In this document: positions 52,705-52,804 of the stretch, piece after piece
How the letters are laid out: each line of letters begins with the position of its first letter
Position numbering within the stretch: position 1 is the first letter of the stretch
Assembly (NCBI GenBank): GCA_023428545.1
Contig: JAEYXH010000001.1
Span: 1 to 52,804 of the forward strand
Length of the DNA: 52,804 bases
Origin: Bacteroidota bacterium
GTDB lineage: Bacteria; Bacteroidota; Bacteroidia; Bacteroidales; Prolixibacteraceae
Reading direction: 5' to 3'
Position numbers and translations under genes: made by a program
Notes under the pieces: generated by a model
Databases searched by the model: none
Seen by the model: only the letters and a program-made list of their open reading frames with translations
Told to the model about the DNA's origin: nothing

Positions 52705-52735
52705 TTGTTATCTCTCATCACATTTTTTATATTTG
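52705..52735 (+). promoter_or_regulatory. Promoter at the right edge
   Basis: TTG (52705-52707), a 20-bp spacer and TATATTTG (52728-52735), a perfect -7 match. Confidence 0.5.
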
Positions 52736-52756
52736 CGTCCGCCAAACAAGGAAGAT

Positions 52757-52804
52757 TTGAAACTTGAAAAGTACATATCACGGAATTCCATAATGAGGCT
52801 GGGA
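52757..52804 (+). CDS. Possible start of the next gene (cut by window)
   Basis: A frame starting with TTG after AAGGAAGA runs open to the edge (16 codons, reading KLEKYISRNSIMRLG after the start). ATG 52793 in the same frame is an alternative. Too short to identify. Confidence 0.35.
   Translation, partial: MKLEKYISRNSIMRLG

Overview
The window is ordinary chromosomal DNA of a Bacteroidota (Bacteroidetes) bacterium, probably from the Bacteroidales/Marinilabiliales side. The evidence is many TAnnTTTG promoter -7 elements, scarce Shine-Dalgarno sequences, a type IX secretion (T9SS) sorting domain, an ECF sigma/FecR pair with STN domains, the DUF4271-hemD pair, a LytS/LytTR two-component system and a separate atpD-atpC pair. 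No phage, plasmid, IS element or CRISPR array was seen.

Layout. 1-3473 (-): an ABC exporter, with the permease cut by the window edge. 3668-4243 (-): a small exported protein behind a promoter with two operator-like repeats. 4556-6475 (+): ComB-like phosphatase and MalY/PatB C-S lyase. 6453-9309 (-): GT9 glycosyltransferase, then atpC and atpD. 9655-13095 (-): a large T9SS surface protein, followed upstream by about 900 bp of duplicated leader, short repeats and a terminator. 14000-14650 (-): a degenerate orphan response regulator. 15000-16172 (+): a secreted CE1-type esterase, then tRNA-Leu. 16511-23900 (+): a five-gene ECF sigma/anti-sigma operon with an STN-double-aspartyl-protease-PDZ protein, an STN/carboxypeptidase-regulatory-like protein and an MG2-like/TonB-plug protein. 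24148-25134 (+): nadA. 25137-35570 (-): mostly housekeeping genes (S41 protease, dCMP deaminase, SPOR lipoprotein, CysQ, PHP hydrolase, rnpA, hemD, DUF4271, a 54-residue protein, polA, queD). 35792-37684 (+): speA, then tRNA-Arg. 38097-42861 (-): trpEGDCF behind a leader region with two successive Trp-rich leader peptides, each followed by a terminator. 43003-44868: an ATP-cone/nuclease protein divergent from a YD-like repeat protein, then tRNA-Cys. 45176-47436: folB and glnS. 47889-50845 (+): LiaF-like membrane proteins with a LytS kinase and LytTR regulator. 51114-52665 (+): mdh behind a perfect CRP-consensus palindrome, and a small retropepsin-like protein. A further gene appears to start at the right edge.

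The strongest regulatory discovery is the trp leader (42599-42861). It shows two complete attenuators in series: peptides with Trp-Ser-Trp-Trp and Trp-Trp-Trp, each with a terminator and an antiterminator segment that overlaps the peptide stop codon. The strongest candidate for an undescribed protein system is the 16511-23900 operon. There, cell-surface-signalling parts (sigma, FecR, STN, plug) sit with a twin-DTG protease and an alpha-2-macroglobulin-like protein, and no TonB receptor barrel is present. All family assignments are by reading motifs; no database search was run.
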